Shown: positions 50,855-60,332, counted from the stretch's first letter. The stretch: DNA of 64,000 nucleotides from Streptomyces griseicoloratus (GCF_014534645.1 NZ_JACVQF010000184.1:248001-312000); one strand, 5' to 3'. A program made the numbers and translations. Notes: a model not told the origin generated them from the sequence alone.

Positions 50855-52318
50855 CTAGCCCAGGGCGGCCACCTTGTCCCGGTAGCCGCGCACCGGCGGT
50901 GCGTCCTTGTAGGGCTCCAGCCGCCGTTCGAAGTCCCTGACGTACTCCGTCGCCCGTGCCGACCGCATCTCCGCCGCCTGGCCGGCCGCCTCGGCGGCCA
51001 GCTGGCAGGCCTGGTCGAGCTCGCCGAGGCCGAGGCGGGCGGTGGCGAGGACGACCCGGCAGAACAGGCGGCTGCGGGCGTAGGCGGGGGCGCGCAGTTG
51101 CAGCGAGCGTTCCGCGTGCTGGGCGGCGGCGCGGAACTGCTGCAGGTCGCGGTGGCAGTGCCCGAACTCGTCGGCGAGCTGGGCCTCGTCGAAGAACCGA
51201 GCCCAGTGCGGCACCTCGTCCCCGGGGCGGGCGGCCTCCAGGGCGCGCTCGGCCCGCACCAGCGCCGAGGTGCAGGCCCGGACCTCGCCGAGCACGCCGT
51301 GCGCCCGTGCCTCGGAGGCGTGCAGCAGCGCCTGCACGACGGGCGGCGCGGACGTCCCGACGCCCTGCTGCGCCACCCGCGCGAGCTGCACGGCCTCGCG
51401 TCCGTGGCCCAGGTAGACGGCCTGCCGGCTCATGGTGACCAGCACATAGCTGCCGTACGCCCGGTCGCCCGCGGCCTGCGCGAGCCGCAGCGCCTGCACG
51501 AAGTAGCGCTGGGCGAGTCCGTGCGCGGCGATGTCGTACGACGTCCAGCCCGCGAGCCGGGTGAGGTCGGCGGCGGCGGCGAACAGCCGGCGGCCGGTCT
51601 GCTCGCCGTAGGTGCCGCGCAGCATCGGCTCCAGTTCGTGCTCCAGGTAGCGCACGAGGGCCTGGCGGGCGTGGCCGCCGCCGTAGCGGTCGTCCAGGCT
51701 GCGGAACAGTTCCCCGACCGAGCGCAGCGCGGCCAGGTCGCCGGCGGTCACCTTCTGGCCGGGGGCGCGCTCGTCCGGGCCCCGCCGCCGGGACGGGTCG
51801 AGCGGGGCCGGGATCCGGGGAGGCGCCGGACGGCCCTGCGCCGGGATCCGGGCGGGCGCCTCGCCGCGGGCCACCTTGTCGTCCGCGCGGCCGATCAGCC
51901 AGTCCCGGCTGGGCACGACGAGGCCCGCCGGGGTGAACGCGATCTTGCGCAGCTCGGCGTGGCTGCCGGAGTCCTTGCGCCACAGCCCGCCGACGATGTC
52001 GACGGCCTCCTCGGGGGTCGCGGCGAACTCCAGGCCCGCGTAGACCGGGGCGCACGCGTCCAGGCCCAGGTCCTGGGCGGTGAGGCGGCGGCCGAGGCGC
52101 CGGGTGAAGACCTCGGCGATCAGTGCGGGGGTGGTGCCCCGGGGCTGCTGGCCGCGCAGCCACCGGGTGACGGACGTCTTGTCGTATCTCAGGTCCAGCC
52201 CGTGTTCGAGGCCGAGCTGGTCGACGCGTCGAGCGAGACCCGCGTTGGAGAACCCCGCTTCTGCGATGAGCGCGGCGAGCTGGCGGTTGGGGGTGCGCTG
52301 CGCGGGTCGTTCCGTCAT
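50855..52318 (-). CDS. NsdA-like tetratricopeptide regulator
   Basis: The ATG at 52316-52318 (MTERPAQRTPNRQLAALIAE) gives 487 residues. The N-terminus resembles a DNA-binding segment: AGFSNAGLARRVDQLGLEHG, DLRYDKTSVTRWLRGQQPRG. The C-terminal two thirds are Ala-rich helical repeats (LAQAAGDRAYGSYVLVTMSR, AEARAHGV-like, AAQHAERSLQLRAPAYARSR) that look like TPRs. The arrangement is that of Streptomyces NsdA proteins, which repress sporulation and antibiotic production. It is one of several paralogues expected in this genus. It is divergent from lipB, with 235 bp between the starts. Confidence 0.85.
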   Translation of the reverse strand: MTERPAQRTPNRQLAALIAEAGFSNAGLARRVDQLGLEHGLDLRYDKTSVTRWLRGQQPRGTTPALIAEVFTRRLGRRLTAQDLGLDACAPVYAGLEFAATPEEAVDIVGGLWRKDSGSHAELRKIAFTPAGLVVPSRDWLIGRADDKVARGEAPARIPAQGRPAPPRIPAPLDPSRRRGPDERAPGQKVTAGDLAALRSVGELFRSLDDRYGGGHARQALVRYLEHELEPMLRGTYGEQTGRRLFAAAADLTRLAGWTSYDIAAHGLAQRYFVQALRLAQAAGDRAYGSYVLVTMSRQAVYLGHGREAVQLARVAQQGVGTSAPPVVQALLHASEARAHGVLGEVRACTSALVRAERALEAARPGDEVPHWARFFDEAQLADEFGHCHRDLQQFRAAAQHAERSLQLRAPAYARSRLFCRVVLATARLGLGELDQACQLAAEAAGQAAEMRSARATEYVRDFERRLEPYKDAPPVRGYRDKVAALG

Positions 52319-52553
52319 GGTGCGGTGCGGTCTCCTGCCTTCCGAGCGTTCGATGTGCCCGGAGCGCCTGTGAGCAGCCCTTATGGCATCGTGGACGGCG
52401 CGAATGTAGCGGAGAGTAAGCAGTCGATCGCACATTTCGCCTGGCATTCATCCGATCGTGTGAGGATTGCCCGCCGAGCTGACGGCGAACGGGCGGTCGT
52501 ACAGTGGCTTGGGCACGCTTCGTGCCTTACGACCTTCCAGGGAGGCGCTAGCC

Positions 52554-53354
52554 GTGAGTGAGTTGCGGTTCGTCCGCATGGGCTTCGGGGCCGAGGCCGT
52601 CGAATACCAGGAGGCGTGGGACGAGCAGCGCCGGGTGCACGCGGCCCGGTTCGCCGACGAGGTTCCCGACACCGTGCTGCTCCTCGAACATCCGCCGGTC
52701 TACACCGCCGGCCGGCGCACCGAGGACGGCGAGCGCCCGCTCGACGGCACGCCCGTCATCGACGTGGACCGCGGCGGCAAGATCACCTGGCACGGACCGG
52801 GCCAGCTGGTCGGCTACCCGATCCAGAAGCTCCCGCGCCCGGTGGACGTGGTCGCCCACGTCCGGCGGCTGGAGGAGGCGCTGATCCGCACGTGCACGGA
52901 GTTCGGCCTGCAGACCACCCGGGTCGAGGGCCGCAGCGGCGTGTGGGTCCTCGGCGACCCGGTCGAGCAGCGGCCGGCGCTCGGGGGGCTCTCCCTCGAC
53001 TTCGACCCGCGGCTGACCGACGAGGAGTTCGACCCGCGGCTGAACGGGCCGGAGTACGCCCCCTCCAACGCCGGCCAGCGCCGAGAGGACCGCAAGATCG
53101 CGCAGATCGGCATCCGCGTGGCCAAGGGGGTGACGATGCACGGCTTCTCGTTCAACGTGAACCCCGACATGACGTGGTTCGACCGCATCATCCCGTGCGG
53201 CATCCGGGACGCGGGCGTCGCCTCGCTGTCGAGCGAGCTCGGCCGGGAGGTCACGATCGACGAGGTACTGCCGGTCGTCGAGCGGCACCTGCGCGACGTC
53301 CTGGAGAACGCGGAACTGAAGCCGCGGGTGATCGAGAAGGCACCGGCGGCATAA
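52554..53354 (+). CDS. lipB: Lipoyl(octanoyl) transferase
   Basis: The GTG at 52554 lies 8 bases after GGGAGG and gives 266 residues. LipB moves octanoyl from acyl-carrier protein to a Lys of lipoyl domains. Motifs: [35 protein letters not shown] (substrate-binding), [27 protein letters not shown] with the Lys of the active site, [18 protein letters not shown] with the catalytic Cys. It is followed by lipA at 155 bp and serves the E2 lipoyl domains encoded at 37 kb. Confidence 0.96.
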   Translation: MSELRFVRMGFGAEAVEYQEAWDEQRRVHAARFADEVPDTVLLLEHPPVYTAGRRTEDGERPLDGTPVIDVDRGGKITWHGPGQLVGYPIQKLPRPVDVVAHVRRLEEALIRTCTEFGLQTTRVEGRSGVWVLGDPVEQRPALGGLSLDFDPRLTDEEFDPRLNGPEYAPSNAGQRREDRKIAQIGIRVAKGVTMHGFSFNVNPDMTWFDRIIPCGIRDAGVASLSSELGREVTIDEVLPVVERHLRDVLENAELKPRVIEKAPAA

Positions 53355-53359
53355 ATCGA

Positions 53360-53455
53360 GCCCGTCCGGCGTTTGCGGTCGAGGCCGAGCAGGCCGGCAG
53401 CGGGGGTCCGGGGGCGTCAGCCCCCGGCGGGCCAGCACCCTCGCCGGACATTCAA
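53360..53455. repeat. Dispersed Streptomyces repeat between lipB and lipA
   Basis: The segment starts GCCCGTCCGGCGTTTG and ends in its inverted partner CGCCGGACATTC, with a CCGGGGGCGTCAGCCCCCGG hairpin in the middle. I recall this as a very frequent intergenic repeat in Streptomyces. It occupies most of the lipB-lipA gap and could attenuate or terminate the lipB transcript, making lipA partly independent. Confidence 0.65.
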
Positions 53456-53509
53456 ATCCACGGGCGTACGCTGGACGACGCCGAAGAATCAATCGCTAGG
53501 GAGCCGGTC

Positions 53510-54496
53510 GTGTCCGCAGTCGCACCCGACGGACGCAAGATGCTGCGCCTGGAGGTCCGCAACAGCCAGACCCCCATCGAGCGCAAGCCCGAGTGGATCA
53601 AGACCCGGGCGAAAATGGGCCCCGAGTACACCAAGATGCAGAACCTCGTGAAGAGCGAGGGCCTGCACACGGTCTGCCAGGAAGCCGGCTGCCCCAACAT
53701 CTACGAGTGCTGGGAGGACCGCGAGGCGACCTTCCTCATCGGCGGCGACCAGTGCACCCGGCGCTGTGACTTCTGCCAGATCGACACCGGCAAGCCCGAG
53801 GCGCTCGACCGCGACGAGCCGCGCCGCGTGGGCGAGTCCGTGGTCACCATGGACCTGAACTACGCCACGATCACCGGCGTCGCCCGCGACGACCTCCCCG
53901 ACGGCGGCGCCTGGCTGTACGCGGAGACGGTCCGCCAGATCCACCAGCAGACCGCGGAGCGCGAGGCCGGCCGGACCAAGGTCGAGCTGCTGGCCCCCGA
54001 CTTCAACGCCGTCCCGGAGCTGCTGCGGGAGGTCTTCGAATCCCGCCCCGAGGTCTTCGCGCACAACGTCGAGACCGTCCCGCGGATCTTCAAGCGCATC
54101 CGCCCCGGCTTCCGCTACGAGCGCTCCCTGAAGGTCATCACCGAGGCCCGCGACTTCGGCCTGGTCACCAAGTCCAACCTGATCCTCGGCATGGGCGAGA
54201 CCCGCGAGGAGATCAGCGAGGCGCTGCGGCAGCTGCACGAGGCCGGCTGCGAGCTGATCACCATCACGCAGTACCTGCGCCCGTCCGTGCGCCACCACCC
54301 CGTGGAGCGCTGGGTGAAGCCGCAGGAGTTCGTGGAGCTGAAGGAGGAGGCCGAGCAGATCGGCTTCGCCGGTGTGATGTCCGGCCCGCTGGTGCGGTCC
54401 TCCTACCGCGCCGGACGGCTGTACCAGATGGCCGTCGAGCAGCGCCGGTCGGGCGCTCCGCAGCTCGGCGGTCACGTCGCCGCCCAGGCGGTCTGA
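53510..54496 (+). CDS. lipA: Lipoyl synthase
   Basis: The GTG at 53510, 6-7 bases after AGGGAG, gives 328 residues. LipA inserts two sulfur atoms into octanoyl groups. It has the auxiliary-cluster motif [12 protein letters not shown], the radical-SAM motif [22 protein letters not shown] and a C-terminal Ser in VRSSYRAG, the ligand of the auxiliary cluster that gives up sulfur. It needs two [4Fe-4S] clusters, so it draws on the Fe-S machinery also served by erpA and nadA. It works on the lipoyl domains of E2 (37 kb). Confidence 0.97.
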   Translation: MSAVAPDGRKMLRLEVRNSQTPIERKPEWIKTRAKMGPEYTKMQNLVKSEGLHTVCQEAGCPNIYECWEDREATFLIGGDQCTRRCDFCQIDTGKPEALDRDEPRRVGESVVTMDLNYATITGVARDDLPDGGAWLYAETVRQIHQQTAEREAGRTKVELLAPDFNAVPELLREVFESRPEVFAHNVETVPRIFKRIRPGFRYERSLKVITEARDFGLVTKSNLILGMGETREEISEALRQLHEAGCELITITQYLRPSVRHHPVERWVKPQEFVELKEEAEQIGFAGVMSGPLVRSSYRAGRLYQMAVEQRRSGAPQLGGHVAAQAV

Positions 54497-54775
54497 GACC
54501 CGGCCGTCCGCCGCGCGCCACGCCCCGCGCGAACCGGGGCGCGTGAAATCGCACACAAGAGGCTACTGGCCGGTAGTGGCCGATACGACGCGGTCCTGAC
54601 GGTCCTCGCAGATGAGGGCGCCCGTCAGGGCCGCGCCGCCGTTCGGAGCCCCGGCGACAGGTCTTCATGCCTGTTTGACCGGCCGGTCACGCCCTGGTAA
54701 CACCAATCAGTGACCCTGGCATCACTCCACGTGCACCGCACCCGTACCCGGACCGATCCGAGGGGGGACTTCCAG

Positions 54776-54976
54776 ATGCAGGCAGCACCCGTGCGCGCCA
54801 CCGCCATCCCGTCGTTCGCCGACGCCCTGCGCGCCGTCGAGTCGCTGCTCATGAGCAGCGGCCAGCGCACCGCCCGCCGCAACGCCTGGACCTCCGTCCT
54901 GGAGGACCGCCGCCGCGCCAAGGACCGGGTCGAGGCCGAGCGCGTGCTCCAGCAGGCCGTCGCCGGCCGCCCCTGA
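54776..54976 (+). CDS. Small hypothetical protein, 66 residues
   Basis: The ATG at 54776 follows AGGGGGGACTTCCAG, a strong ribosome site. The product (MQAAPVRATAIPSFADALRA ... QQAVAGRP) is helical, basic and Ala-rich, with no Cys and no membrane segment. I do not recognise a family. It sits alone between lipA and the DUF4191 gene; the 279-bp gap before it has no other gene and must contain its promoter. Small size and conserved position suggest a real gene rather than a shadow. Confidence 0.6.
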   Translation: MQAAPVRATAIPSFADALRAVESLLMSSGQRTARRNAWTSVLEDRRRAKDRVEAERVLQQAVAGRP

Positions 54977-55060
54977 GCCCGCCCGCCGCCTCCCGCGCCG
55001 CCCCCGCCGGGCCGGGCACTGCCGTCGTGGGCGCTTTCGGGGCCACGTAGACTTCGAGGC

Positions 55061-55765
55061 ATGGCGAGGAAGGAACCTGCAGCGGACGCTGCGAACCCCG
55101 GGCGACTGAAGCAGATCGCCCTGACCTACAAGATGACCCGCAAGGCCGACAAGAAGATCGGTCTTGTACTCGCGGCTGTCGGCATCATCGTCTTCGGTGT
55201 CTTCCTCGCGATCGGTTTCTTGATCGGTCACCCCATCTATCTCGGCATCCTGGGCCTGCTGCTCGCCTTCCTCGCGACGGCGATCGTCTTCGGGCGCCGT
55301 GCCGAGCGGGCGGCCTTCGGCCAGATGGAGGGCCAGCCGGGCGCCGCAGCGGCCGTACTGGACAACATCGGCCGGGGCTGGACGACGACCCCCGCGGTGG
55401 CGATGAACCGCAGCCAGGACGTGGTGCACCGCGCGGTCGGCAAGGCCGGCATCGTGCTGGTCGCCGAGGGCAACCCGAACCGGGTGAAGTCCCTGCTGGC
55501 CGCGGAGAAGAAGAAGATGAACCGGATCGTCGCCGACGTGCCCGTCCACGACCTGATCGTGGGCACCGGCGAGGGCCAGGTCGAGCTGAAGAAGCTGCGC
55601 ACGACCATGCTCAAGCTCCCGCGCGTCCTGACCGGCCCGCAGGTCACCACGACCAACGACCGGCTGCGCGCCCTCGGCGACCTGATGAGCAACATGCCGC
55701 TGCCGAAGGGCCCGATGCCGAAGGGCATGCGCCTGCCGAAGGGCGGCAACCCCAAGCAGCGCTGA
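55061..55765 (+). CDS. DUF4191 membrane protein
   Basis: The 234-residue protein has a basic N-terminus, two hydrophobic helices (IGLVLAAVGIIVFGVFLAIG and YLGILGLLLAFLATAIVFGR), then a cytoplasmic domain with RAERAAFGQMEGQPGAAAAV, VVHRAVGKAGIVLVAEGNPN and LRTTMLKLPRVLTGPQVTTT. These match DUF4191, an actinobacterial family of unknown function often near lipA and glnA. A long terminator follows it before the convergent RDD gene. Confidence 0.92.
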   Translation: MARKEPAADAANPGRLKQIALTYKMTRKADKKIGLVLAAVGIIVFGVFLAIGFLIGHPIYLGILGLLLAFLATAIVFGRRAERAAFGQMEGQPGAAAAVLDNIGRGWTTTPAVAMNRSQDVVHRAVGKAGIVLVAEGNPNRVKSLLAAEKKKMNRIVADVPVHDLIVGTGEGQVELKKLRTTMLKLPRVLTGPQVTTTNDRLRALGDLMSNMPLPKGPMPKGMRLPKGGNPKQR

Positions 55766-55794
55766 CACCCGTAGGCCCTCCACCACGAGACCGA

Positions 55795-55853
55795 GCCGGT
55801 ACGGCGACGGGGGCGCCCTGGATCACTCCGGGCGCCCCCGTCGCCGTACCGGC
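55795..55853. terminator. Bidirectional terminator between DUF4191 and RDD genes
   Basis: A perfect 24-bp stem (55795-55818 with 55830-55853) with an 11-base loop, the longest in the window, lies between convergent genes. Confidence 0.92.
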
Positions 55854-55899
55854 TTCTCGTCGTGTGTCCGGCGTGCGGCCGGACGTGCGCGGCGTGCGG

Positions 55900-56367
55900 T
55901 CAGATCCGCACTTCCACGGTGCGCGCCAGCCGGTCGTGCAGCCCCCGGCCGTCGCGGTCCCAGATCAGCGCCGGGACCGCCACGCACAGCAGGACCGAGC
56001 GCAGCAGGGCGCGCAGCGGATTGACGCGGCCCGTGCCCAGCTCGACCACCCGCAGGCCGAAGAGCCGCTTGCCCGGGGTGAAACCGACCGAGCCGACGGT
56101 CAGGACGCTGAGCGCGAAGAAGATCAGCAGCGCCCAGTTGCTCGTCGCCTGGCCGTAGCCGTCCGTGATCAGACCGTATGCGATCAAGAGGCACAGGGCC
56201 CAGTCCACGGCGAGGGCGCCGAGCCGCCTGCCCGGACGGGCGATGGAGCCCGGTCCCTCCTCCGGCAGACCGAGCTGCTCACCCCGGTATCCGAGCTCCG
56301 CACCGGCGCCCTCGATGGCCGCCCGCGGCCCGGAGAGCCACGATCCGATTGCTTGCCTGTTGTCCAC
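55900..56367 (-). CDS. RDD-family membrane protein
   Basis: The 155-residue protein has the RDD signature RPGRRLGALAVDWALCLLIA near residue 44 and a second conserved block FTPGKRLFGLRVVELGTGRV, then LLRSVLLCVAVPALIWDRDG and LHDRLARTVEV at the C-terminus. It has two to three membrane helices. It lies divergent from glnA, with the GlnR site in the gap between them. An RDD gene beside glnA also occurs in mycobacteria as I recall; the function is unknown. Confidence 0.92.
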   Translation of the reverse strand: MDNRQAIGSWLSGPRAAIEGAGAELGYRGEQLGLPEEGPGSIARPGRRLGALAVDWALCLLIAYGLITDGYGQATSNWALLIFFALSVLTVGSVGFTPGKRLFGLRVVELGTGRVNPLRALLRSVLLCVAVPALIWDRDGRGLHDRLARTVEVRI

Positions 56368-56453
56368 CCGTCCACGGTACTGCGCCCGTATATGACCACT
56401 GGACGGCGGGGTGTGGCCGGGCCGGTCGGGGCCTACGCTGGAAGCGGAGCCGG

Positions 56454-56491
56454 TTAACTTCTGCGAAACAAATGGGTCACGCCCGAGAAAT
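56454..56491 (+). promoter_or_regulatory. GlnR binding site upstream of glnA
   Basis: Four half-sites with six-base spacers are visible: TTAAC, GAAAC, GTCAC and GAAAT. They match the S. coelicolor consensus gTnAc-n6-GaAAc repeated twice. The site is centred about 115 bp before the glnA ATG. GlnR should activate glnA under nitrogen limitation. Confidence 0.88.
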
Positions 56492-56587
56492 CACCCGTCC
56501 CTAGTGTCGACGCCAGCGTGTGCCACCCGCACTGGCGCGCGAACGATCTACCACCCCGGCGGGACGGTCGGGAGTAGGAGGAGCTGG

Positions 56588-57997
56588 ATGTTCCAGAACG
56601 CCGACGAGGCCAAGAAGTTCATCGCGGACGAGGAGGTCAAGTTCGTCGACGTCCGCTTCTGCGACCTGCCGGGCGTCATGCAGCACTTCACGCTGCCTGC
56701 CGAGGCGTTCGACCCCGACGACGAGCAGGCCTTCGACGGGTCCTCGATCCGTGGTTTCCAGGCCATCCACGAGTCGGACATGGCCCTGCGCCCCGACCTG
56801 TCCACCGCGCGCGTGGACCCGTTCCGCCGCGACAAGACGCTCAACATCAACTTCTTCATCCACGACCCGATCACGGGCGAGCAGTACTCCCGCGACCCGC
56901 GGAACGTGGCGAAGAAGGCCGAGGCCTACCTCGCCTCCACGGGCATCGCCGACACGGCGTTCTTCGGCCCGGAGGCGGAGTTCTACGTCTTCGACTCCGT
57001 CCGCTTCGCCACCGGTGCGAACGAGTCCTTCTACCACATCGACTCCGAGGCCGGCGCCTGGAACACCGGTGCCCTGGAGGACAACCGCGGTTACAAGGTC
57101 CGCTACAAGGGCGGCTACTTCCCGGTCCCGCCGGTCGACCACTTCGCCGACCTGCGCGCCGAGATCTCCCTGGAGCTGGAGCGGTCCGGCCTGAAGGTCG
57201 AGCGCCAGCACCACGAGGTGGGCACCGCCGGCCAGGCCGAGATCAACTACAAGTTCAACACGCTGCTCGCCGCCGCCGACGACCTCCAGCTCTTCAAGTA
57301 CATCGTGAAGAACGTGGCCTGGAAGAACGGCAAGACGGCGACCTTCATGCCGAAGCCGATCTTCGGTGACAACGGCTCGGGCATGCACGTCCACCAGTCG
57401 CTGTGGAGCAACGGCGAGCCGCTGTTCTACGACGAGCAGGGCTACGCCGGCCTGTCCGACACCGCCCGCTACTACATCGGCGGCATCCTCAAGCACGCCC
57501 CGTCGCTGCTGGCCTTCACCAACCCGACGGTGAACTCCTACCACCGCCTGGTGCCGGGCTTCGAGGCGCCGGTGAACCTGGTGTACTCGCAGCGCAACCG
57601 CTCGGCCGCGATGCGTATCCCGATCACGGGCTCGAACCCGAAGGCCAAGCGCGTCGAGTTCCGCGCCCCGGACGCCTCCGGCAACCCGTACCTGGCCTTC
57701 TCGGCCCTGCTGCTGGCGGGTCTGGACGGCATCAAGAACAAGATCGAGCCGGCCGAGCCGATCGACAAGGACCTCTACGAGCTGGCTCCCGAGGAGCACG
57801 CCAACGTGGCGCAGGTCCCGACCTCCCTCGGTGCCGTCCTCGACCGCCTGGAGGCCGACCACGAGTTCCTTCTCCAGGGCGACGTGTTCACGCCGGACCT
57901 GATCGAGACGTGGATCGACTACAAGCGCGCGAACGAGATCGCCCCGCTGCAGCTGCGTCCGCACCCGCACGAGTTCGAGCTCTACTTCGACGTGTGA
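56588..57997 (+). CDS. glnA: Glutamine synthetase type I
   Basis: From the ATG at 56588, which follows a GGAGGAGCTGG ribosome site, the product has 469 residues. It makes glutamine from glutamate, ammonia and ATP, as a dodecamer. Motifs: [29 protein letters not shown] (metal Glu), [12 protein letters not shown], the Arg/Glu region in [20 protein letters not shown] (shown in part), and [20 protein letters not shown]. Tyr397 in [11 protein letters not shown] is the adenylylation site, so activity is probably controlled by GlnE. The GlnR box lies upstream. The second synthetase, glnII, is 4 kb away. Confidence 0.98.
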   Translation: MFQNADEAKKFIADEEVKFVDVRFCDLPGVMQHFTLPAEAFDPDDEQAFDGSSIRGFQAIHESDMALRPDLSTARVDPFRRDKTLNINFFIHDPITGEQYSRDPRNVAKKAEAYLASTGIADTAFFGPEAEFYVFDSVRFATGANESFYHIDSEAGAWNTGALEDNRGYKVRYKGGYFPVPPVDHFADLRAEISLELERSGLKVERQHHEVGTAGQAEINYKFNTLLAAADDLQLFKYIVKNVAWKNGKTATFMPKPIFGDNGSGMHVHQSLWSNGEPLFYDEQGYAGLSDTARYYIGGILKHAPSLLAFTNPTVNSYHRLVPGFEAPVNLVYSQRNRSAAMRIPITGSNPKAKRVEFRAPDASGNPYLAFSALLLAGLDGIKNKIEPAEPIDKDLYELAPEEHANVAQVPTSLGAVLDRLEADHEFLLQGDVFTPDLIETWIDYKRANEIAPLQLRPHPHEFELYFDV

Positions 57998-58015
57998 TCG
58001 ACGCCCCGGGCCGCC

Positions 58016-58054
58016 CGGCGCCCCCGTTCCTGTTCCCCAGGGGCGGGGGCGCCG
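58016..58054 (+). terminator. Terminator after glnA
   Basis: An 11-bp perfect stem (58016-58026 with 58044-58054) starts about 19 bp after the glnA stop. Confidence 0.75.
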
Positions 58055-58127
58055 CCGTTTGCGCCGGCCGGCCCTCCTGGTGTACCAACACATACGTTCG
58101 AACTACGGGACGGGGAGAGGGCCGGGG

Positions 58128-58388
58128 ATGTCCGAACGGGACGACGAACAGCGGGAGTTCGACCTGAAGTGGGCCGACGGGGCCGAGCACAAGGAGCCCT
58201 CCGCCCGTGCCCGGATGCTGGCCGCGCGCTGGAAGGACAACCCGCCCGGACCGGTGCCCTTCCGGGCCGACCCCGGCCCGGTGCGCTCCGGCCGCCGGTC
58301 CTCGTGGGTCTCCACCGCCGTGGTGCTCGGCTCGGTCGCCGCGATCATCGTCCTGCTCGGGTACATCAACTTCAGGGCGCCTTACTAG
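58128..58388 (+). CDS. Small single-pass membrane protein, 86 residues
   Basis: The ATG at 58128 follows GGGGAGAGG. The product is MSERDDEQREFDLKWADGAE ... SSWVSTAVVLGSVAAIIVLLGY. It has an acidic cytoplasmic N-terminus, a basic Arg patch (SGRRSS) and one C-terminal helix ending GYINFRAPY. The membrane topology is likely N-in. No family recognised. It is 66 bp upstream of htpX on the same strand, so the two may form an operon with pspAB. Confidence 0.75.
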   Translation: MSERDDEQREFDLKWADGAEHKEPSARARMLAARWKDNPPGPVPFRADPGPVRSGRRSSWVSTAVVLGSVAAIIVLLGYINFRAPY

Positions 58389-58454
58389 GACCCCGCCCCG
58401 CCGGGTGCACACTGGACAGCGGGACGAGTGCCTGACCGCTGCGGGGTGATGCAG

Positions 58455-59369
58455 ATGCCCAGCCGCTTCCGGAGTGACCGGCGGTTGACCGTGCGCATGG
58501 GGGTCACGCTGTTCCTGCTCGGCCTGCTGTACGTCGGTTTCGTCGCCGCGCTGGTCGCGCTGCTGAAGTCCTGGGTCCTGGTCGTGGTGATCGCGGCGGC
58601 GCTGCTCGGCGCGCAGTACTGGTTCTCCGACCGGATCGCGCTGTACGCGATGCGGGGCCGGGTCGTGGAGCGGGACGAGTACCCGGAGCTGCACGGGGTG
58701 GTCGACCGGCTGTCGGCGATGGCCGGCATGCCGGCGCCGGTGGTCGCGGTGTCGCAGATGGACATGCCGAACGCGTTCGCGACCGGACGGAACCCGGACA
58801 ACGCGGTGGTCTGCGTGACCACCGGACTGCTGCGCCGGCTGGAGCCCGCCGAGCTGGAGGGCGTGCTCGCCCATGAGCTGTCCCACGTGGCGCACAAGGA
58901 CGTCGCCGTGATCACGGTCGCGTCCTTCCTCGGGGTGATCGCGGGGCTGATCGTGCGGTTCGCCTTCTACTCGCAGCTGTTCGGCGGCGGACGGCGGGAC
59001 CAGAACACCCTGATCGTGTTCGCGGGCGTGATGGGCGTCTCGGCGGCCGTGTACGCGCTCAGCTTCCTGCTGATCCGCGCCCTGTCCCGGTACCGGGAGC
59101 TGGCGGCGGACCGGGCCGCCGCCCTGCTCACCGGCCGTCCCTCGGTGCTGGCGGCGGCACTGACCAAGGTCTCCGGCGACATCGCCCGCATTCCGACCAG
59201 GGACCTGCGCACGGCCCAGGCCTTCAACGCCTTCTACTTCACGCCCGCCCTCGGCGCCGGACCCGGCCTCGGACGGTTCTTCTCCACCCACCCCAGCCTG
59301 GAGCAGCGGCTCGACCAGCTGGGCCGGATCTCCGCCGAGCTGGGCGAGACGGCGCCGGGAAGGGCCTGA
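58455..59369 (+). CDS. htpX: Zinc metalloprotease HtpX (M48)
   Basis: The ATG at 58455 gives 304 residues beginning MPSRFRSDRRLTVRMG; an ATG two codons upstream is an alternative. Two N-terminal helices are followed by the zinc motif LAHELSHVAHKDVAV (HExxH, here HELSH), with the third ligand Glu in RYRELAADRAAALL. Two more hydrophobic segments and a C-terminal THPSLEQRLDQLGRI are typical of HtpX. It degrades damaged membrane proteins. pspAB starts 3 bp after its stop. This pair belongs functionally with pspA-pspAA at 24 kb. Confidence 0.95.
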   Translation: MPSRFRSDRRLTVRMGVTLFLLGLLYVGFVAALVALLKSWVLVVVIAAALLGAQYWFSDRIALYAMRGRVVERDEYPELHGVVDRLSAMAGMPAPVVAVSQMDMPNAFATGRNPDNAVVCVTTGLLRRLEPAELEGVLAHELSHVAHKDVAVITVASFLGVIAGLIVRFAFYSQLFGGGRRDQNTLIVFAGVMGVSAAVYALSFLLIRALSRYRELAADRAAALLTGRPSVLAAALTKVSGDIARIPTRDLRTAQAFNAFYFTPALGAGPGLGRFFSTHPSLEQRLDQLGRISAELGETAPGRA

Positions 59370-59372
59370 CCC

Positions 59373-59957
59373 ATGGGGCTGCTGGACATCCTGCTGGGCC
59401 GTACGAAGCCCGCCGCGCCCGACCTGGACCGGCTCTTCGCGCTGCCGTCGGCGGCCGTGACCCTCGAAGCCGCCACCGGCTTCACCCCGACCGGACACGG
59501 CGCGGTGTGCTTCGCCACCGTCGAGGGCGCGGCCTTCGAGCAGACGCACCGGGAGGTCCGGGCCCTGATGGACGCGGACGCCGAGCGTGAGGGGCCGCCG
59601 GTGGAGCTGCGGAAGGACGACTACGGCTACTCGTGGCTCGTCTCGCGGCGCTCCCCCGAACAGCTTCCGCTCCTCGTGAACGATCTGCACGCCGTGAACA
59701 GTTCGATGGAGATCAACGGCTTCGGTCCGCAGCTGCTGTGCTCCCTGGCCGGTTTCCGCGACCCGGAACCCCGCCGGCTGGCGCTGGTGTACCTCTACAA
59801 GCGGGGCACCTTCTACCCCTTCGCTCCCCTGCCCGGTCCGCGGCAGCGGCGCGACAACGCGCTGGAGCTGCAGGTGCGGGCGGCGCTCGCCGGGGAGCTG
59901 CCCGTCGAGGCCGACCTGGGCCGCTGGTTCCCGCTCTGGGGGGCGCCCGGCCTGTGA
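59373..59957 (+). CDS. pspAB: PspA-associated protein PspAB
   Basis: The 194-residue protein begins MGLLDILLGRTKPAAPDLDR, the characteristic start of PspAB, and continues VELRKDDYGYSWLVSRRSPE and MEINGFGPQLLCSLAGFRDP, then LALVYLYKRGTFYPFAPLPG. It is a soluble partner commonly encoded directly after htpX in actinobacteria and linked with PspA in comparative studies. It is 3 bp downstream of htpX, so translation is coupled. A perfect hairpin follows. Its biochemical role is unknown. Confidence 0.88.
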   Translation: MGLLDILLGRTKPAAPDLDRLFALPSAAVTLEAATGFTPTGHGAVCFATVEGAAFEQTHREVRALMDADAEREGPPVELRKDDYGYSWLVSRRSPEQLPLLVNDLHAVNSSMEINGFGPQLLCSLAGFRDPEPRRLALVYLYKRGTFYPFAPLPGPRQRRDNALELQVRAALAGELPVEADLGRWFPLWGAPGL

Positions 59958-59980
59958 CCCGGCGGCCGGGAGCGGCGCAC

Positions 59981-60012
59981 GGCGCCGGGCACCCGGACGG
60001 GTGCCCGGCGCC
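59981..60012. terminator. Bidirectional terminator after pspAB
   Basis: A perfect 15-bp stem (59981-59995 with 59998-60012) has a 2-base gap, so the real loop is wider. It lies between convergent genes. Confidence 0.85.
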
Positions 60013-60017
60013 ACCGC

Positions 60018-60332
60018 TCAGCGCGAGTACCGCATCAGCGCCCGCACCATGTGGCACGTGGTGTCCGACGGCGGGTGCACGCCGATCAGCTCCGCGGTGC
60101 TCCGTATCCTCTCGTTGCGGGCCTGGTTCGGCAGGTAGACGCCGGAGTCGAGCAGGGCGATGGCGAGCCGCATCGCCTTGAGCCGGCGGTTGTGGGTGAC
60201 GTACCACTCGCGGGGCCGGCCCGCCGGCAGCGGACGCTTCTCCACGGGTGCGTAGGGCAGGTCGAGCAGGACGGGGCGCTTGGCGGTCGACTGGGTGGGC
60301 AACGGCGTCGGCTTGAGTGCGGCAGCGGGCAC
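60018..60332 (-). CDS. Hypothetical protein, 104 residues
   Basis: An AGGAGG ribosome site at 60339-60344 touches the ATG at 60336-60338 but lies 6 bases before the GTG at 60330-60332, so the GTG (VPAAALKPTPLPTQ) is the better start. The product is basic with a Pro-rich N-terminus; REWYVTHNRRLKAMRLAIAL and LLDSGVYLPNQARNERIRST suggest helices, and it ends DTTCHMVRALMRYSR. I recognise no domain. The gene is transcribed alone, divergent from the ArsC-like gene. Confidence 0.65.
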   Translation of the reverse strand: MPAAALKPTPLPTQSTAKRPVLLDLPYAPVEKRPLPAGRPREWYVTHNRRLKAMRLAIALLDSGVYLPNQARNERIRSTAELIGVHPPSDTTCHMVRALMRYSR

